A stretch of 44,951 nt of DNA from [Clostridium] clostridioforme AGR2157. GTDB lineage: Bacteria > Bacillota > Clostridia > Lachnospirales > Lachnospiraceae. How positions within the stretch are numbered: the stretch's first letter is position 1; the number at the start of each line of letters is the position of its first letter. The notes beneath the pieces are model-generated. The model had not been told where the DNA came from. It did not search any database and saw only the letters and a program-made list of their open reading frames with translations. The stretch is from contig NZ_AUJR01000041.1 in NCBI RefSeq assembly GCF_000424325.1, positions 1 to 44,951 of the forward strand, written 5' to 3'. This document shows, piece after piece, positions 8,832 to 17,201 of the stretch. A program made the translations under genes and the position numbers.

Positions 8832-9170
8832 TCAATCTGGTCTTTCTTCATCCCAGCCAGTTGCCAGTCCTTCGTTGACAGTCTCATAAATCACCTCACC
8901 GGTAATCAGGTTGCCGGAAACCGCACTAATCATAGCAGCACGTTTCTTTCTGCGATGACATACCGTATACAGTGCGGAACTCTCCATCTCAACATTCAGG
9001 CAGCCCAGTTTGGAAAGCATCTCTTTTGCAGTGTCAATGATCGCACGGGTCAGATCAAAATCCGGTACAGCCGGGAAACATTCCGGTACATAGAAACGGC
9101 TGGTTCCCTCATTTTTCATGAAATCGGTAGAGATCGTAAAATCGCTGATTTCTTTTCCTATTAATGACAT
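8832..9170 (-). pseudogene. Nucleoside (uridine-type) phosphorylase remnant
   Basis: 112-aa frame carrying separated blocks of a PNP/UDP phosphorylase: DFMKNEGTSRFYVPE, FPAVPDFDLTRAIIDTAKEM, then CLNVEMESSALYTV, the conserved nucleoside-binding NVEMES block. In intact enzymes these blocks are part of about 250 aa; here the N-terminal phosphate-binding half and a segment between AKEM and LSKLG are missing. The first residues (MSLIGKEIS) resemble a peroxiredoxin N-terminus, so the start may come from another gene. It ends in a foreign tail after ATGWDEE. Probably non-functional. Confidence 0.6.
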
Positions 9171-9193
9171 ATTGTTTCCTTTTCAGGAAACCG

Positions 9194-9230
9194 CAAAAAA
9201 CAGCCAGACAAGTTTCCTCATCTGGCTGTT
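9194..9230 (-). terminator. Rho-independent terminator
   Basis: Arms 9199-9208 and 9221-9230 (AACAGCCAGA and its complement) with a 12-nt loop and six T on the minus strand. It lies 15 nt after the stop of the EIIC-like gene. Confidence 0.85.
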
Positions 9231-9244
9231 CCCACGCTGCGTTT

Positions 9245-10273
9245 CTACTCTTCAAACGAATTAATGACTGATAATTCCGGCTTGATATCATACTTTTTCT
9301 TAAAGGCAATGGCTCCCACGATTCCAGCCAGGGTACCGCTGATGGCAGCCAGCAGCAGCGCCATAAGTACCTTTAATGGCGGATTGAAGGCAAAGGGCGC
9401 CAGCAGTCCGGGTATGGGAGAAGCGGTTCCCGGGGCATTGTTGATAATGCCCAGGAATGCGGCGGCCACTCCCGAAAAGCCTCCCCCGAAAAAGTTGGAA
9501 CAGTAAATCGGTATGGGATACTTTGTTATGATATGTGCCTGCGTCAACGGCTCCATCATAACAGCTGCCACGTTGCTGTTATCCCCGAAGTGGAGCATTT
9601 TAAAGATGACGCCGTTGGTAAAGGAGCCGCCGAAGCAGGCAATGGCTGCAATGCCCATGGGCAGTCCCGTAAGTCCCAGCATGGCGGTAAGGGCCATGGA
9701 GCTGAGGGGCGACGTACAAATCATCTTGATGACCCCTCCCAGCAGAAGTCCCATAAGGACGGGTGACTGCTCTGTAGCTGCCGTAATCATGCCGCCGATG
9801 TGTGCCAGGGCCGCATTCACAGCCGGATCCACCAGGAATGCCATGAATCTGGCAATCGGTGCAATCAGGAGAGCTCCCAGCACGGAATCCAGGCCCTGCG
9901 GAAGATGCTTCTCAATAAACGGTGCAATGAAACCAATTGCATATCCTGCGATAAATCCCGGAAGGATGCCGTATCCTCCCAGGGCAACGCCTGCAACTAC
10001 CGCGAACACGGGATTCACTCCCATGCCTATCGGTACCATGATTGCCGCTGCCACGCCGCCCATGTTGCCCGATATGGTGCCCGTTTCCCCAAGGAATGCC
10101 AGGTGAAGCAAATCTCCGGATATGTACCTGTGGACAGCCTCCACAAGGAAAGATGCGACTGCTGCATTGGCCATTCCCGACATGGCCGCTGATCCCTTGG
10201 GCGCCTTCATGCTGAAAAGTGAGAAGGCTGCCAGCGTCAATAATAGTAATCCTAACCCCGTAATAATTGTCAT
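9245..10273 (-). CDS. PfoR/EIIC-like membrane protein (PTS_EIIC_2)
   Basis: 342-aa polytopic membrane protein with about eight to ten hydrophobic segments, very rich in Gly and Ala. The segment SPVLMGLLLGGVIKMICTSP followed by LSSMALTAMLGL fits the PTS_EIIC_2/PfoR family, which is related to EIIC but often has no EIIA/EIIB partners; none are present here. The start at 10273 has AGGAGGAACG upstream and begins directly in the first helix; the longer frame to 10333 runs into the leader. The gene stands alone, with promoter, tandem glycine riboswitch and terminator upstream and its own terminator downstream. The riboswitch suggests the substrate is glycine or a related small amino acid rather than a sugar; this is inference. 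Confidence 0.85.
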   Translation of the reverse strand: MTIITGLGLLLLTLAAFSLFSMKAPKGSAAMSGMANAAVASFLVEAVHRYISGDLLHLAFLGETGTISGNMGGVAAAIMVPIGMGVNPVFAVVAGVALGGYGILPGFIAGYAIGFIAPFIEKHLPQGLDSVLGALLIAPIARFMAFLVDPAVNAALAHIGGMITAATEQSPVLMGLLLGGVIKMICTSPLSSMALTAMLGLTGLPMGIAAIACFGGSFTNGVIFKMLHFGDNSNVAAVMMEPLTQAHIITKYPIPIYCSNFFGGGFSGVAAAFLGIINNAPGTASPIPGLLAPFAFNPPLKVLMALLLAAISGTLAGIVGAIAFKKKYDIKPELSVINSFEE

Positions 10274-10419
10274 AAATCTACGTTCCTCCTGTTTTTTGCT
10301 CTCCGTAGATATGCCTTGGCCGCTTTCCACCACAGACCGCCGTTACACAGCTCTTAAGCTAAGATATATCCTTGGTAGAGTTTTCGCAATGCAGGTAACG
10401 AAGAAGTCCCCAAAATTGC

Positions 10420-10466
10420 AAAAAAACAGAGACAGACATAAACGTAGCGTAGATGTCTGCCTCTGT
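10420..10466 (-). terminator. Riboswitch-controlled terminator
   Basis: Arms 10426-10439 and 10453-10466 form a 14-bp stem (one mismatch) followed by seven T on the minus strand. It directly follows aptamer 2 and shares its last bases, so it is the expression platform of the glycine riboswitch. Confidence 0.85.
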
Positions 10467-10640
10467 CCTTTTACCTGAAAGTTTCCCTGACGCGGTTGCT
10501 GCTATGCCGCCGGTTGCTTCATCGGTATTCACATTTTAGTGACCTTCTCCAGAGTCCCGTCCGAATTCGATTCTTTTGCCTGAGAGTTTGCGCATCCCCT
10601 TCGGCGTTACCTAACGGTAATCTCTCCCGAATTCATCAAC
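10458..10640 (-). promoter_or_regulatory. Tandem glycine riboswitch
   Basis: Read on the minus strand, aptamer 1 (about 10573-10630) has GGGAGAGA, then GCCGAAGGGG, then AAACTCTCAGGCAAAAG. Aptamer 2 (about 10465-10560) has GACTCTGGAGA, ACCGATGAAGCAACCGG and AAACTTTCAGGTAAAAGGAC. These are the conserved cores of the glycine riboswitch, with the short linker of the tandem form. A complementary GAATTCG pair flanks aptamer 1. The terminator at 10420-10466 follows at once. Whether glycine turns the gene on or off cannot be decided by eye. Confidence 0.93.
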
Positions 10641-10664
10641 CGGTCTGTCATTAACTTTGTTTAT

Positions 10665-10693
10665 ATTTTAACATCAAACATAGAAAAAAGCAA
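10665..10693 (-). promoter_or_regulatory. Promoter of riboswitch transcript
   Basis: Minus strand: -35 TTGCTT (10688-10693), 17-nt spacer, -10 TAAAAT (10665-10670), about 35 nt before aptamer 1. Confidence 0.6.
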
Positions 10694-10796
10694 TAGAATT
10701 ATGTTCAGTTTATTTATTTTCGCAAAAATTAAACCATATTTTTATGCATTTATCACAATTTATTTTGCAGAAAATGACAGAAAACAAACATATGTC

Positions 10797-11429
10797 CATT
10801 TATTCCGGTCAATCCGGTCCATGAGTCCCCGGCTGATGGCCCTCAGTGTCACCAGCTGGAACAGATTGTCCTCAGAGATGGTGATATCCGCTATCTCCCT
10901 CCTCCTTCCTGACCGGCACTGACTCTCCTGTCATGGAAGCCTGGTTCACCATGGCGTCCCCGGAAGTGACCACGCCGTCCAGAGGTATCACATTTCCCAT
11001 ATGGACCGTTACCAGGTCCCCCTCCCGGATCTTTGAAACAGGGACCAGGACCTCTGTTCCATCCACATTCTGCCATACCCTGGAAATGTTTAAGGACATG
11101 CTCCTGGCAAGGTCTCCCACTGACTTTTTATGGGTCCATTCTTCCAGAAGCTCCCCTATTCCCAAAAGGAACATAACAGAACCAGCCGTATCAAAATCCC
11201 TTCTCAGAACAGACACGGCAATGGCCGTGGCGTCCAGCACCTCCACCTCCAGCTTCCCCCTGAGCAGACAGCGGATTCCCTTCAGCAGATACCAGATGGA
11301 GTGGACTGCCGTATAGACGGCCCGGGCAGGCGCCGGCAGGAAGGACTTGGTAAACGCCCGCGCCATTACCTTCTGAGCCAGCTTTTCCTTGTATTCACGG
11401 TTCAGGGCCCTGCCGCTGTTCTTCGGCAC
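10797..11429 (-). pseudogene. Heavy-metal P1B-type ATPase with core deleted
   Basis: The frame 10872-11429 encodes transmembrane and actuator parts of a P1B ATPase (LLGIGELLEEWTHKKSV, SKIREGDLVTVHMGNVIPLD, then QASMTGESVPVRKEEG). Right after this the frame shifts and continues as ADITISEDNLFQLVTLRAIS, which belongs near the C-terminus. The CPC helix, the DKTGT phosphorylation loop and the nucleotide-binding domain are therefore missing, about 350 residues. The N-terminal metal-binding region is also absent and the last helices are cut. Position behind feoB and Fur suggests a former zinc/iron exporter. Non-functional. Confidence 0.8.
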
Positions 11430-11698
11430 CAGCTCCCGAACCGCTCATTATCATAAGAAAACCCCTGTATTCCCTCCAGGATTTCCCCGCAGCTGCCCTC
11501 ATACAAGCTGTCTCATCTTCCTTCAAATCTTCTGAGGTCTGCTCCGGGGCTTTCTCCCCGCTCTCATCCTCAAATACGTCCTCCCGGCAGCGCTGCGCGT
11601 TGATTTCCCTGGCCTCTGTTCCTACTTATGCTTATAGCCTGTGTAAACCGTCATCGCCAGACAGAATACCATGGACCAAGCTCAGAATCTGTGATTTT
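11430..11698 (-). other. Degraded sequence between Fur and ATPase remnants
   Basis: No open frame of note. Minus-strand translation gives an acidic piece (REINAQRCREDVFEDESGEK and on) that resembles the Glu-rich tails of small DUF6110-like proteins often found beside clostridial metal ATPases. Only a weak suggestion. Confidence 0.3.
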
Positions 11699-11974
11699 TC
11701 ATCTTACGTCACATCCTTTACGTAAACAATCCTTATCAGATACAAAAGAGTACTGATAGGAACGAGTCAGGACACCGATTTCCTCCAGTGTGCTTACAGT
11801 CCTGTACACGGTGGCCATCCCCAGCTTCGGATCACGTTTCCGCGCTTCGTAGAAAATCTCCTTGCAGTTTGTCCAGTTTCCTTCCAGGATTACATCCAGG
11901 AGCATCCTGCGCTGCTGCGTAATCCGCATTCCCCTCTTCTGAAACTCGTCTATCACCTGTTCCTTCTGCCACAT
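11699..11974 (-). pseudogene. Fur-family repressor, C-terminally truncated
   Basis: The frame starts at ATG 11974 behind GAGGAGGG and encodes 91 aa. Residues 1-75 are the Fur winged-helix domain (RGMRITQQRRMLLDVIL, then LGMATVYRTVSTLEEIGV, the DNA-recognition helix). After SYQYSF it reads SDKDCLRKGCDVR and stops, so the metal-binding and dimerisation domain (normally to about 140 aa) is absent. It lies about 140 nt behind feoB on the same strand. It might still bind DNA weakly, but metal sensing is unlikely. The next gene remnant follows directly, suggesting a deletion. Confidence 0.7.
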
Positions 11975-12114
11975 GTCGGTTCCCTCCTCACCTGCAATCG
12001 GCCATATCGAAATGTGTCCGGAAAATGCCTGCGTAAGCTTTTCCGGACACCTCTGTCCCCCAGGTCTGCCGCAGCCGGACTGTCCAGAGTCCACTTCCGC
12101 CTGCATCAGGGCTG

Positions 12115-14289
12115 TTATGATACTGTCTTTATCTTTACATTCACATTAAGGGAATTGCTCTCTTTATAAGGCCTTACCAGCAGATAGATGAATCCGGCCA
12201 CGGCTGCAATTGCCGCAATGGTTCCGATTCCAAAGGTTCCTGCTGTAAACCAGCTGCCAAACTGGTATATGCACAGTGCCACCACATATGCGAGTACAGT
12301 CTGATAACCGATTGCAAACCAGGTCCACTTTGCATTGTTCATCTCACGCTTGATGGCGCCAATGGCCGCAAAGCAGGGCGCGCACAGCAGATTGAACACC
12401 AGGAAGGAATATGCGCTGACAGCCGTAAAGCTCTGGGCCAGTGTTCCCCAGATTTCCGCCCCGTCCTCAGCCACTTCCGCAAAACCATAGAGAATGCCGA
12501 AGGTGCCAACTACATTTTCCTTGGCAACCAGACCTGTGATGGCCGCCACAGCAGCCTGCCAGTTTCCCCATCCAAGAGGAGCGAATATCCAGGCAATGGC
12601 CTGACCGATGTACGCCAGAATTCCATCAGACAAATCCTCCACCATTCCAAAGTGTCCGTCCACAAAGCCAAAGCTGGATGTAAACCAAACAAAAATGGTG
12701 GACAGCAGGATTACTGTTCCCGCCTTTTTAATAAAGGACCAGCCTCTCTCCCACATGCTGCGCAGAACATTCGACACGGTTGGAAGGTGGTAAGCAGGAA
12801 GCTCCATTACGAACGGCGCCGGGTCGCCTGCAAACATTTTTGTTTTCTTTAAGATGATGCCGGAGCAGATGATGGCTGCAATTCCTACGAAGTAGGCACT
12901 GGGTGCTACCCAGGAAGCGCCGCCGAACAGTGCTCCTGCAAACAGTGCAATAATGGGCAGCTTTGCTCCGCAGGGAATGAAGGTGGTGGTCATGACGGTC
13001 ATTTTGCGGTCCCTGTCATTCTCAATGGTACGGGAAGCCATGATGCCTGGAACGCCGCAGCCGGTTCCAATCAGCATGGGAATAAAGGACTTTCCTGACA
13101 ATCCGAACTTGCGGAAGATTCTGTCCATGATAAATGCCACCCTGGCCATGTAACCGCAGGACTCAAGGAATGCAAGGAAAATGAACAGCACCAGCATCTG
13201 GGGCACGAAGCCAAGCACAGCGCCCACGCCCGCCACGATACCGTCTAATATCAGGCTGGAAAGCCAGTCAGCACAGCCGACAGCCGTGAGGAATCCCTCC
13301 ACAATAACAGGTATGCCCGGCACTTCCAATCCGAATAGGCTCCAGCCTTCCCCAAACACGCCGTCGTTAGCCCAGTCAGTGGCCCAGGTACCCACGGTGG
13401 TAACTGAAACATAGTAGACAACCCACATTACTGCCGCAAAAATCGGGAGAGCCAGGAAACGGTTGGTGACGATATGGTCAATCTTGTCGGAGACACTCAT
13501 CTTCTCCCTGCTCTTCTTTGTATAGCACCTGCCAATAATGGATGTGATATATGTATAGCGCTCATTGGTGATGATGCTCTCAGCATCATCGTCCATGGCG
13601 TCCTCCATGCGCCCTATGATGCTTCCAACATCCGGAACCATGGTCATCTGCGCCGCAATCTTGTCATCCCGCTCAAACAGCTTGATGGCATAGAAGCGCT
13701 TCTGCGCCTCACGCACATTGCCTCCGATGCACTGCTCGATTTCCTCCAGGGCCGCCTCCACATCGGAGGAAAACTTGTGTACCGGCACGGACGCCCTGCT
13801 GTCCCTCGCAAGCTCCGCTGCCTTGATGGCAGCCTCCATGATGCCGGTACCCTTTAATGCGGAAATCTCCACCACCGGGCAGCCCAGTTCCCTGCTCAGT
13901 GCCTGAATGTTAATCTGGTCCCCGTTCTTTTTAACAACGTCCATCATGTTGACAGCCATCAGCACGGGAATTCCCAGCTCCATCAGCTGGGTGGTCAGGT
14001 ACAGGTTGCGCTCCAGGTTGGTTCCGTCCACAATGTTTAAGACGACATCCGGACGCTCGGTAATCAGATAGTTCCTGGCAACCACTTCTTCCAGTGTGTA
14101 AGGCGACAGTGAATAAATGCCGGGAAGGTCCATGATGATGACATCCTTGTTCCCCTTAAGCTTGCCTTCCTTCTTTTCCACCGTGACACCGGGCCAGTTT
14201 CCTACAAACTGATTGGACCCGGTAAGGCCATTGAACAGCGTGGTCTTTCCACAGTTGGGATTACCGGCCAAAGCAATTTTGATTGACAT
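12115..14289 (-). CDS. feoB: Ferrous iron transporter FeoB
   Basis: 724-aa inner-membrane Fe(II) transporter. The N-terminal G domain shows G1 GNPNCGKTT (residues 9-17), G3 DLPG and G4 NMMD; a helical GDI-like region follows to about 270. Two Gate repeats with about ten transmembrane helices follow, including GTGCGVPGIMASRT and FIPCGAKLPII (Cys residues of the gate), and later CAPCFAAIGAIKREM. Length is typical for clostridial FeoB. ATG 14289 is chosen over 14295 because AGGAGG would be only two bases from the latter. It is preceded by two feoA genes on the same strand and a palindrome at 14335, so iron-dependent repression is likely. Confidence 0.97.
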   Translation of the reverse strand: MSIKIALAGNPNCGKTTLFNGLTGSNQFVGNWPGVTVEKKEGKLKGNKDVIIMDLPGIYSLSPYTLEEVVARNYLITERPDVVLNIVDGTNLERNLYLTTQLMELGIPVLMAVNMMDVVKKNGDQINIQALSRELGCPVVEISALKGTGIMEAAIKAAELARDSRASVPVHKFSSDVEAALEEIEQCIGGNVREAQKRFYAIKLFERDDKIAAQMTMVPDVGSIIGRMEDAMDDDAESIITNERYTYITSIIGRCYTKKSREKMSVSDKIDHIVTNRFLALPIFAAVMWVVYYVSVTTVGTWATDWANDGVFGEGWSLFGLEVPGIPVIVEGFLTAVGCADWLSSLILDGIVAGVGAVLGFVPQMLVLFIFLAFLESCGYMARVAFIMDRIFRKFGLSGKSFIPMLIGTGCGVPGIMASRTIENDRDRKMTVMTTTFIPCGAKLPIIALFAGALFGGASWVAPSAYFVGIAAIICSGIILKKTKMFAGDPAPFVMELPAYHLPTVSNVLRSMWERGWSFIKKAGTVILLSTIFVWFTSSFGFVDGHFGMVEDLSDGILAYIGQAIAWIFAPLGWGNWQAAVAAITGLVAKENVVGTFGILYGFAEVAEDGAEIWGTLAQSFTAVSAYSFLVFNLLCAPCFAAIGAIKREMNNAKWTWFAIGYQTVLAYVVALCIYQFGSWFTAGTFGIGTIAAIAAVAGFIYLLVRPYKESNSLNVNVKIKTVS

Positions 14290-14334
14290 TATCATATCCT
14301 CCTCATTCTCTTATTGAGAAAATTTATCAACAAA

Positions 14335-14348
14335 TTAGTTGCAACTAA
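14335..14348. promoter_or_regulatory. Palindrome between feoA and feoB
   Basis: TTAGTTGCAACTAA is a perfect 14-bp palindrome 46 nt before the feoB start. It shares TTAG/CTAA ends with the motifs in the feoA/dtxR intergenic region, so it is a candidate operator for the DtxR-like regulator. Confidence 0.5.
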
Positions 14349-14373
14349 CTCAATCTTTAAAAAAAAGCAGTTC

Positions 14374-14595
14374 CTACTGCACTTCAATCATCTCGGCATC
14401 CGCTTTCCTTAAGGACAGCTCATAGCCCCTTACATTCACTTCCACGGGGTCACCCAGAGGTGCCACCTTGCGGACATAGACTTCCGTCCCTTTTGTGATA
14501 CCCATATCCATGATACGGCGCTTTACAGCCCCTTCTCCGTGAAGTTTAACAACCGTTACCGTGCTTTTGCATTTTACTTCCTTCAATGTGCGCAT
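14374..14595 (-). CDS. feoA: FeoA-domain protein (second)
   Basis: 73-aa SH3-like FeoA domain, full length for the family, with the typical RRIMDMGITKGTEVYVRKVA turn and GDPVEVNVRGYELSLR core. FeoA proteins are small cytosolic partners of FeoB. It lies 84 nt upstream of feoB and 39 nt behind another feoA. An AAGGAAAGG site precedes ATG 14595. Confidence 0.93.
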   Translation of the reverse strand: MRTLKEVKCKSTVTVVKLHGEGAVKRRIMDMGITKGTEVYVRKVAPLGDPVEVNVRGYELSLRKADAEMIEVQ

Positions 14596-14634
14596 CTTAT
14601 TAATGCTCCTTTCCTTACCATACCCGCGGCCAGT

Positions 14635-14844
14635 TTACACCATAATCTTATTGGCCATCTCTTTGCTGATAGCAACCCTTGATTCCTTTACATTGACAAT
14701 CACATTCCCATTGTTAGCAGAAACAACAGTCACGCTCGCTCCCGGTACGAATCCCATGTTCTCCAGATGACGTCTTACCTCTTCCTTACCGCCCACCCGG
14801 ACTATGGATGCCACCGTACCTTCTTTTACCAATGTCAACGGCAT
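14635..14844 (-). CDS. feoA: FeoA-domain protein (first)
   Basis: 69-aa FeoA domain protein (LENMGFVPGASVTVVSANNG, VIVNVKESRVAISKEMA). The start at ATG 14844 (MPLTLVKEG) fits family length and has GAGGAG about eight bases upstream; the longer frame to 14895 has no ribosome site. It is the first gene of the feo operon. Two FeoA domains ahead of FeoB are common in clostridia. Confidence 0.92.
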   Translation of the reverse strand: MPLTLVKEGTVASIVRVGGKEEVRRHLENMGFVPGASVTVVSANNGNVIVNVKESRVAISKEMANKIMV

Positions 14845-14917
14845 ACCCTTCACTCCTCTTTCTGAACCTGATGTAATTCTGTTCCCTGTATCCATATTGC
14901 AGCCGGATAGTTATGCT

Positions 14918-14963
14918 ATCCTAACTGCAAATTTAGGTTAGCACCAGTTAACTGAAATGTCAA
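14918..14963 (-). promoter_or_regulatory. feo promoter with overlapping iron-type operator
   Basis: Minus strand: -35 TTGACA (14958-14963), 17-nt spacer, -10 TAACCT (14935-14940). Inverted CTAAC/GTTAG half-sites at 14920-14940 and a GTTAAC in the spacer overlap the -10, resembling DtxR/IdeR-type boxes (TTAGGTTAG). Binding of the metal-loaded regulator here would block transcription. Confidence 0.65.
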
Positions 14964-15015
14964 TCATTTTTTCAATTTAATTGCGGTTTTTTGCAATTTC
15001 AGCCCTGCTGCCAAT

Positions 15016-15080
15016 TTGCGTTTCCTTTCAGGGTATGATAGAATAGAAAATAGCCGCCGCAGACTTAGAGCTAACTAACG
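15016..15080 (+). promoter_or_regulatory. Promoter and candidate operator of dtxR-like gene
   Basis: -35 TTGCGT (15016-15021), 17-nt spacer, -10 TAGAAT (15039-15044). Downstream, TTAGAGCTAACTAAC (15065-15079) carries TTAG/CTAA half-sites like those at feo, consistent with autoregulation. Confidence 0.5.
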
Positions 15081-15106
15081 TTTATCAGTGGGAGGATTTG
15101 ATTAAA

Positions 15107-15496
15107 TTGAAAATACAGGAATCAGCTGAAAATTATCTGGAAACAATCTTGATTTTAAGCCACCGCAACCCCTATGTCCGCTCTATCGACATCGCCAACG
15201 AGCTGGCATTTTCCAAACCCAGCGTCAGCGTGGCCATGAAGAATCTGCGTGAAAACGGTTATATCCTCATGGATGACCAGGGCCATATCACCCTCAGCAG
15301 CATAGGAAAAGAAATCGCCGAGACCATGTATGAACGCCACACCATGCTTTCCCAGTGGCTCATGTACCTTGGCGTGAATGAACAGACAGCAGTGGAGGAT
15401 GCATGCCGCATTGAACATGTGGTCAGCGCCGAAAGCTTCCGGGCCATCAAGGACCATATCACCAATGGGCATGAACTTCCGGGAGACAACGTATAA
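15107..15496 (+). CDS. DtxR/MntR-family metal-dependent regulator
   Basis: 129-aa transcription factor. Residues about 1-65 form the DtxR winged helix (SAENYLETILIL, then FSKPSVSVAMKNLRENGYI as recognition helix); residues 70-125 are the metal-binding/dimerisation helices (ERHTMLSQWL, VEDACRIEHVVS with Glu and His ligands). The SH3 domain is absent, as in MntR-size members. There is no ATG: the likely start is TTG 15107, eleven bases after GGGAGG, with TTG 15098 an alternative. Divergent from feoA-feoA-feoB with shared operator-like motifs, so it probably represses feo with iron or manganese. Confidence 0.9.
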   Translation: MKIQESAENYLETILILSHRNPYVRSIDIANELAFSKPSVSVAMKNLRENGYILMDDQGHITLSSIGKEIAETMYERHTMLSQWLMYLGVNEQTAVEDACRIEHVVSAESFRAIKDHITNGHELPGDNV

Positions 15497-15523
15497 AACA
15501 CGCAGTCAGGAACATTCACAAAA

Positions 15524-15570
15524 ACACAGCGCTTACCTGCCATACAGTGCGGAAGCGCTGTGTCTTTTTA
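15524..15570 (+). terminator. Rho-independent terminator
   Basis: Arms ACACAGCGCTT (15524-15534) and its complement (15553-15563), then CTTTTTA. Ends the dtxR-like gene. Confidence 0.88.
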
Positions 15571-15661
15571 TGGCTTCTCACTGTTTCTCTGTTCCTGCTG
15601 CTGTGTTCCCGCTGCTGTGTTCCCGCCGCTGTTCTTGCTGCTGTTCCTTCTGATATTCCTA

Positions 15662-17011
15662 CTAATGTCCCTGATTTTCTTCCAGGTTCCCCGGCCTGTC
15701 CGTCCTTATATACACGCTCTCCGGCCGCCCCTTGGTGGTGGTCCTGGTCTTATACGCAATCTTTAAATACCCCTCCTGCTCCAGTACGGCCAGAAAACGG
15801 TTGGCGCTCCGCTTGGTGATGCCCAGCCTGAGCGCGAGGGTCCTGGCTGTGATTTCCTGCTTATCGGAGGCGCTGATGGCAGTAAATATTTTCTTTACCG
15901 TCAGGGGCGAAAGCTTGGACTGTACGTCCAGCACCTCGCTGTTGTCCACATTCATGAGAAGCTGGCCGGAGACCCCCATGGGACCGATGAGCTGCTCCCG
16001 CTCATTGATCAAATAGGCCAGGGACTGCTTAAGTTCAGCCTCGTGGCAGGCGTCAAGGGCATTTAACCGGGCCTGGGAAAGGCTGTTCCCAAGGCCGCAG
16101 CCGATGCTGAAACGGGCGGACAGCTTTTTCTCCCTCAGAAACGGGCTGAGGCGGTCCTCCTTAAAATCTCCGGTCCAGCCCGACACATGTTTCTTGGTGG
16201 ACACGATTTCCAGCCCGTAATGGCGCCGGTAGACCGAACAGTCAATCATGGATGCCCCTATAAATTCAATCACAAGATTTTCAAGCCTCATATAATCATA
16301 ATCCAGCTCCTGGAACATCTCGCCGCCGAAACCATTTTCCGACAGCTTCACGATGATGACTCCCGGTATCTGCTCCTCCAGCTTCCTGCGCTCAATCTCT
16401 TTGAGAAGCTTATCGCACATCTCCCCCACATATCGCTTGCTGGGAAAGGGGAAATAGACCTTCACGCCGGCCTCCTGCAGTGCCGGCACAATGCTGGAAA
16501 ACCTCGTGACGGATAAATCAACCTTTCCTTCCTCCCAAAGCCTTACATGTTTCCTGTACTCCTCCTGCTCAATCCTAAGCATCCGCTCCATGTCAAACTC
16601 ATCCTCTGAAAGCTCCCGGATATCAGGCATGGGGCTGCGCCCCTCCACAAAATCCTTAAGGCCCACACCGAAGATTTCCACAATATCAGCGTAAACCCTT
16701 GTAAAATCCAGATTCCTGTTCTCATTTAACAGCTTCAGAAATAAGCGGTACAGGGCAGCCTCATCCGTGTTGAAAAAACAGATGGGGCGTTTCTCTTCTT
16801 TATAATAAAGATGTATCATATGCGCAGGAAAACTGCCGGAGGTTAGAATGCCGTCAAACTCCTCGGTAACATTTTCATGGATATGCTGTATATCCGAAAA
16901 TGTCTTATACGTAAATATGCAATAATCAAAGTCCAGGTCCGCAAGCATGGACTGGAGAAACTCTTTTATATATTCTGTTGCAATGACTGCAATCTTACTC
17001 TTCAATTCCAT
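15662..17011 (-). CDS. Transcriptional regulator: sensory N-domain, GGDEF-like, winged helix
   Basis: 449 aa from ATG 17011. An AGG-rich site lies only one or two bases from this ATG, so TTG 17005, seven bases away, may be the true start. Residues 1-180 resemble a PrpR/PucR-type sensing fold (EFDGILTSGSFPAHMI). Residues about 230-360 look like a degenerate GGDEF domain (IGCGLGNSLSQARLNALDAC) lacking the active-site motif. The last 90 residues hold a winged helix (TARTLALRLGITKRSANRFL). Divergent from an M20 amidohydrolase and an MFS gene, which it likely controls. I recognise the architecture but not a named protein; the inducer is unknown. Confidence 0.75.
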   Translation of the reverse strand: MELKSKIAVIATEYIKEFLQSMLADLDFDYCIFTYKTFSDIQHIHENVTEEFDGILTSGSFPAHMIHLYYKEEKRPICFFNTDEAALYRLFLKLLNENRNLDFTRVYADIVEIFGVGLKDFVEGRSPMPDIRELSEDEFDMERMLRIEQEEYRKHVRLWEEGKVDLSVTRFSSIVPALQEAGVKVYFPFPSKRYVGEMCDKLLKEIERRKLEEQIPGVIIVKLSENGFGGEMFQELDYDYMRLENLVIEFIGASMIDCSVYRRHYGLEIVSTKKHVSGWTGDFKEDRLSPFLREKKLSARFSIGCGLGNSLSQARLNALDACHEAELKQSLAYLINEREQLIGPMGVSGQLLMNVDNSEVLDVQSKLSPLTVKKIFTAISASDKQEITARTLALRLGITKRSANRFLAVLEQEGYLKIAYKTRTTTKGRPESVYIRTDRPGNLEENQGH

Positions 17012-17125
17012 TCCTCCCAAAACCGCTCTGTCTCCTATCTTAACATAGCAACGGGAAATCCGCACCCTCCAAATAGAAAAATCCCTTGTTTTTTGTCAAT
17101 TGTGCATATAATTTTTTTTATTATC

Positions 17126-17178
17126 TTGACATCTATGGTCTTTTTGCTATAATAAAGACGAGTCTTTATATAGTCTTT
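17126..17178 (+). promoter_or_regulatory. Promoter of M20/MFS operon with GTCTTT repeats
   Basis: -35 TTGACA (17126-17131), 16-nt spacer, -10 TATAAT (17148-17153). AAAGACGAGTCTTT (17154-17167) is a near-perfect palindrome on the start site, and further GTCTTT copies lie at 17138 and 17173. Candidate sites for the divergent regulator. Confidence 0.7.
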
Positions 17179-17201
17179 TTATGCTTTAGGAGGGTACCAC
17201 A

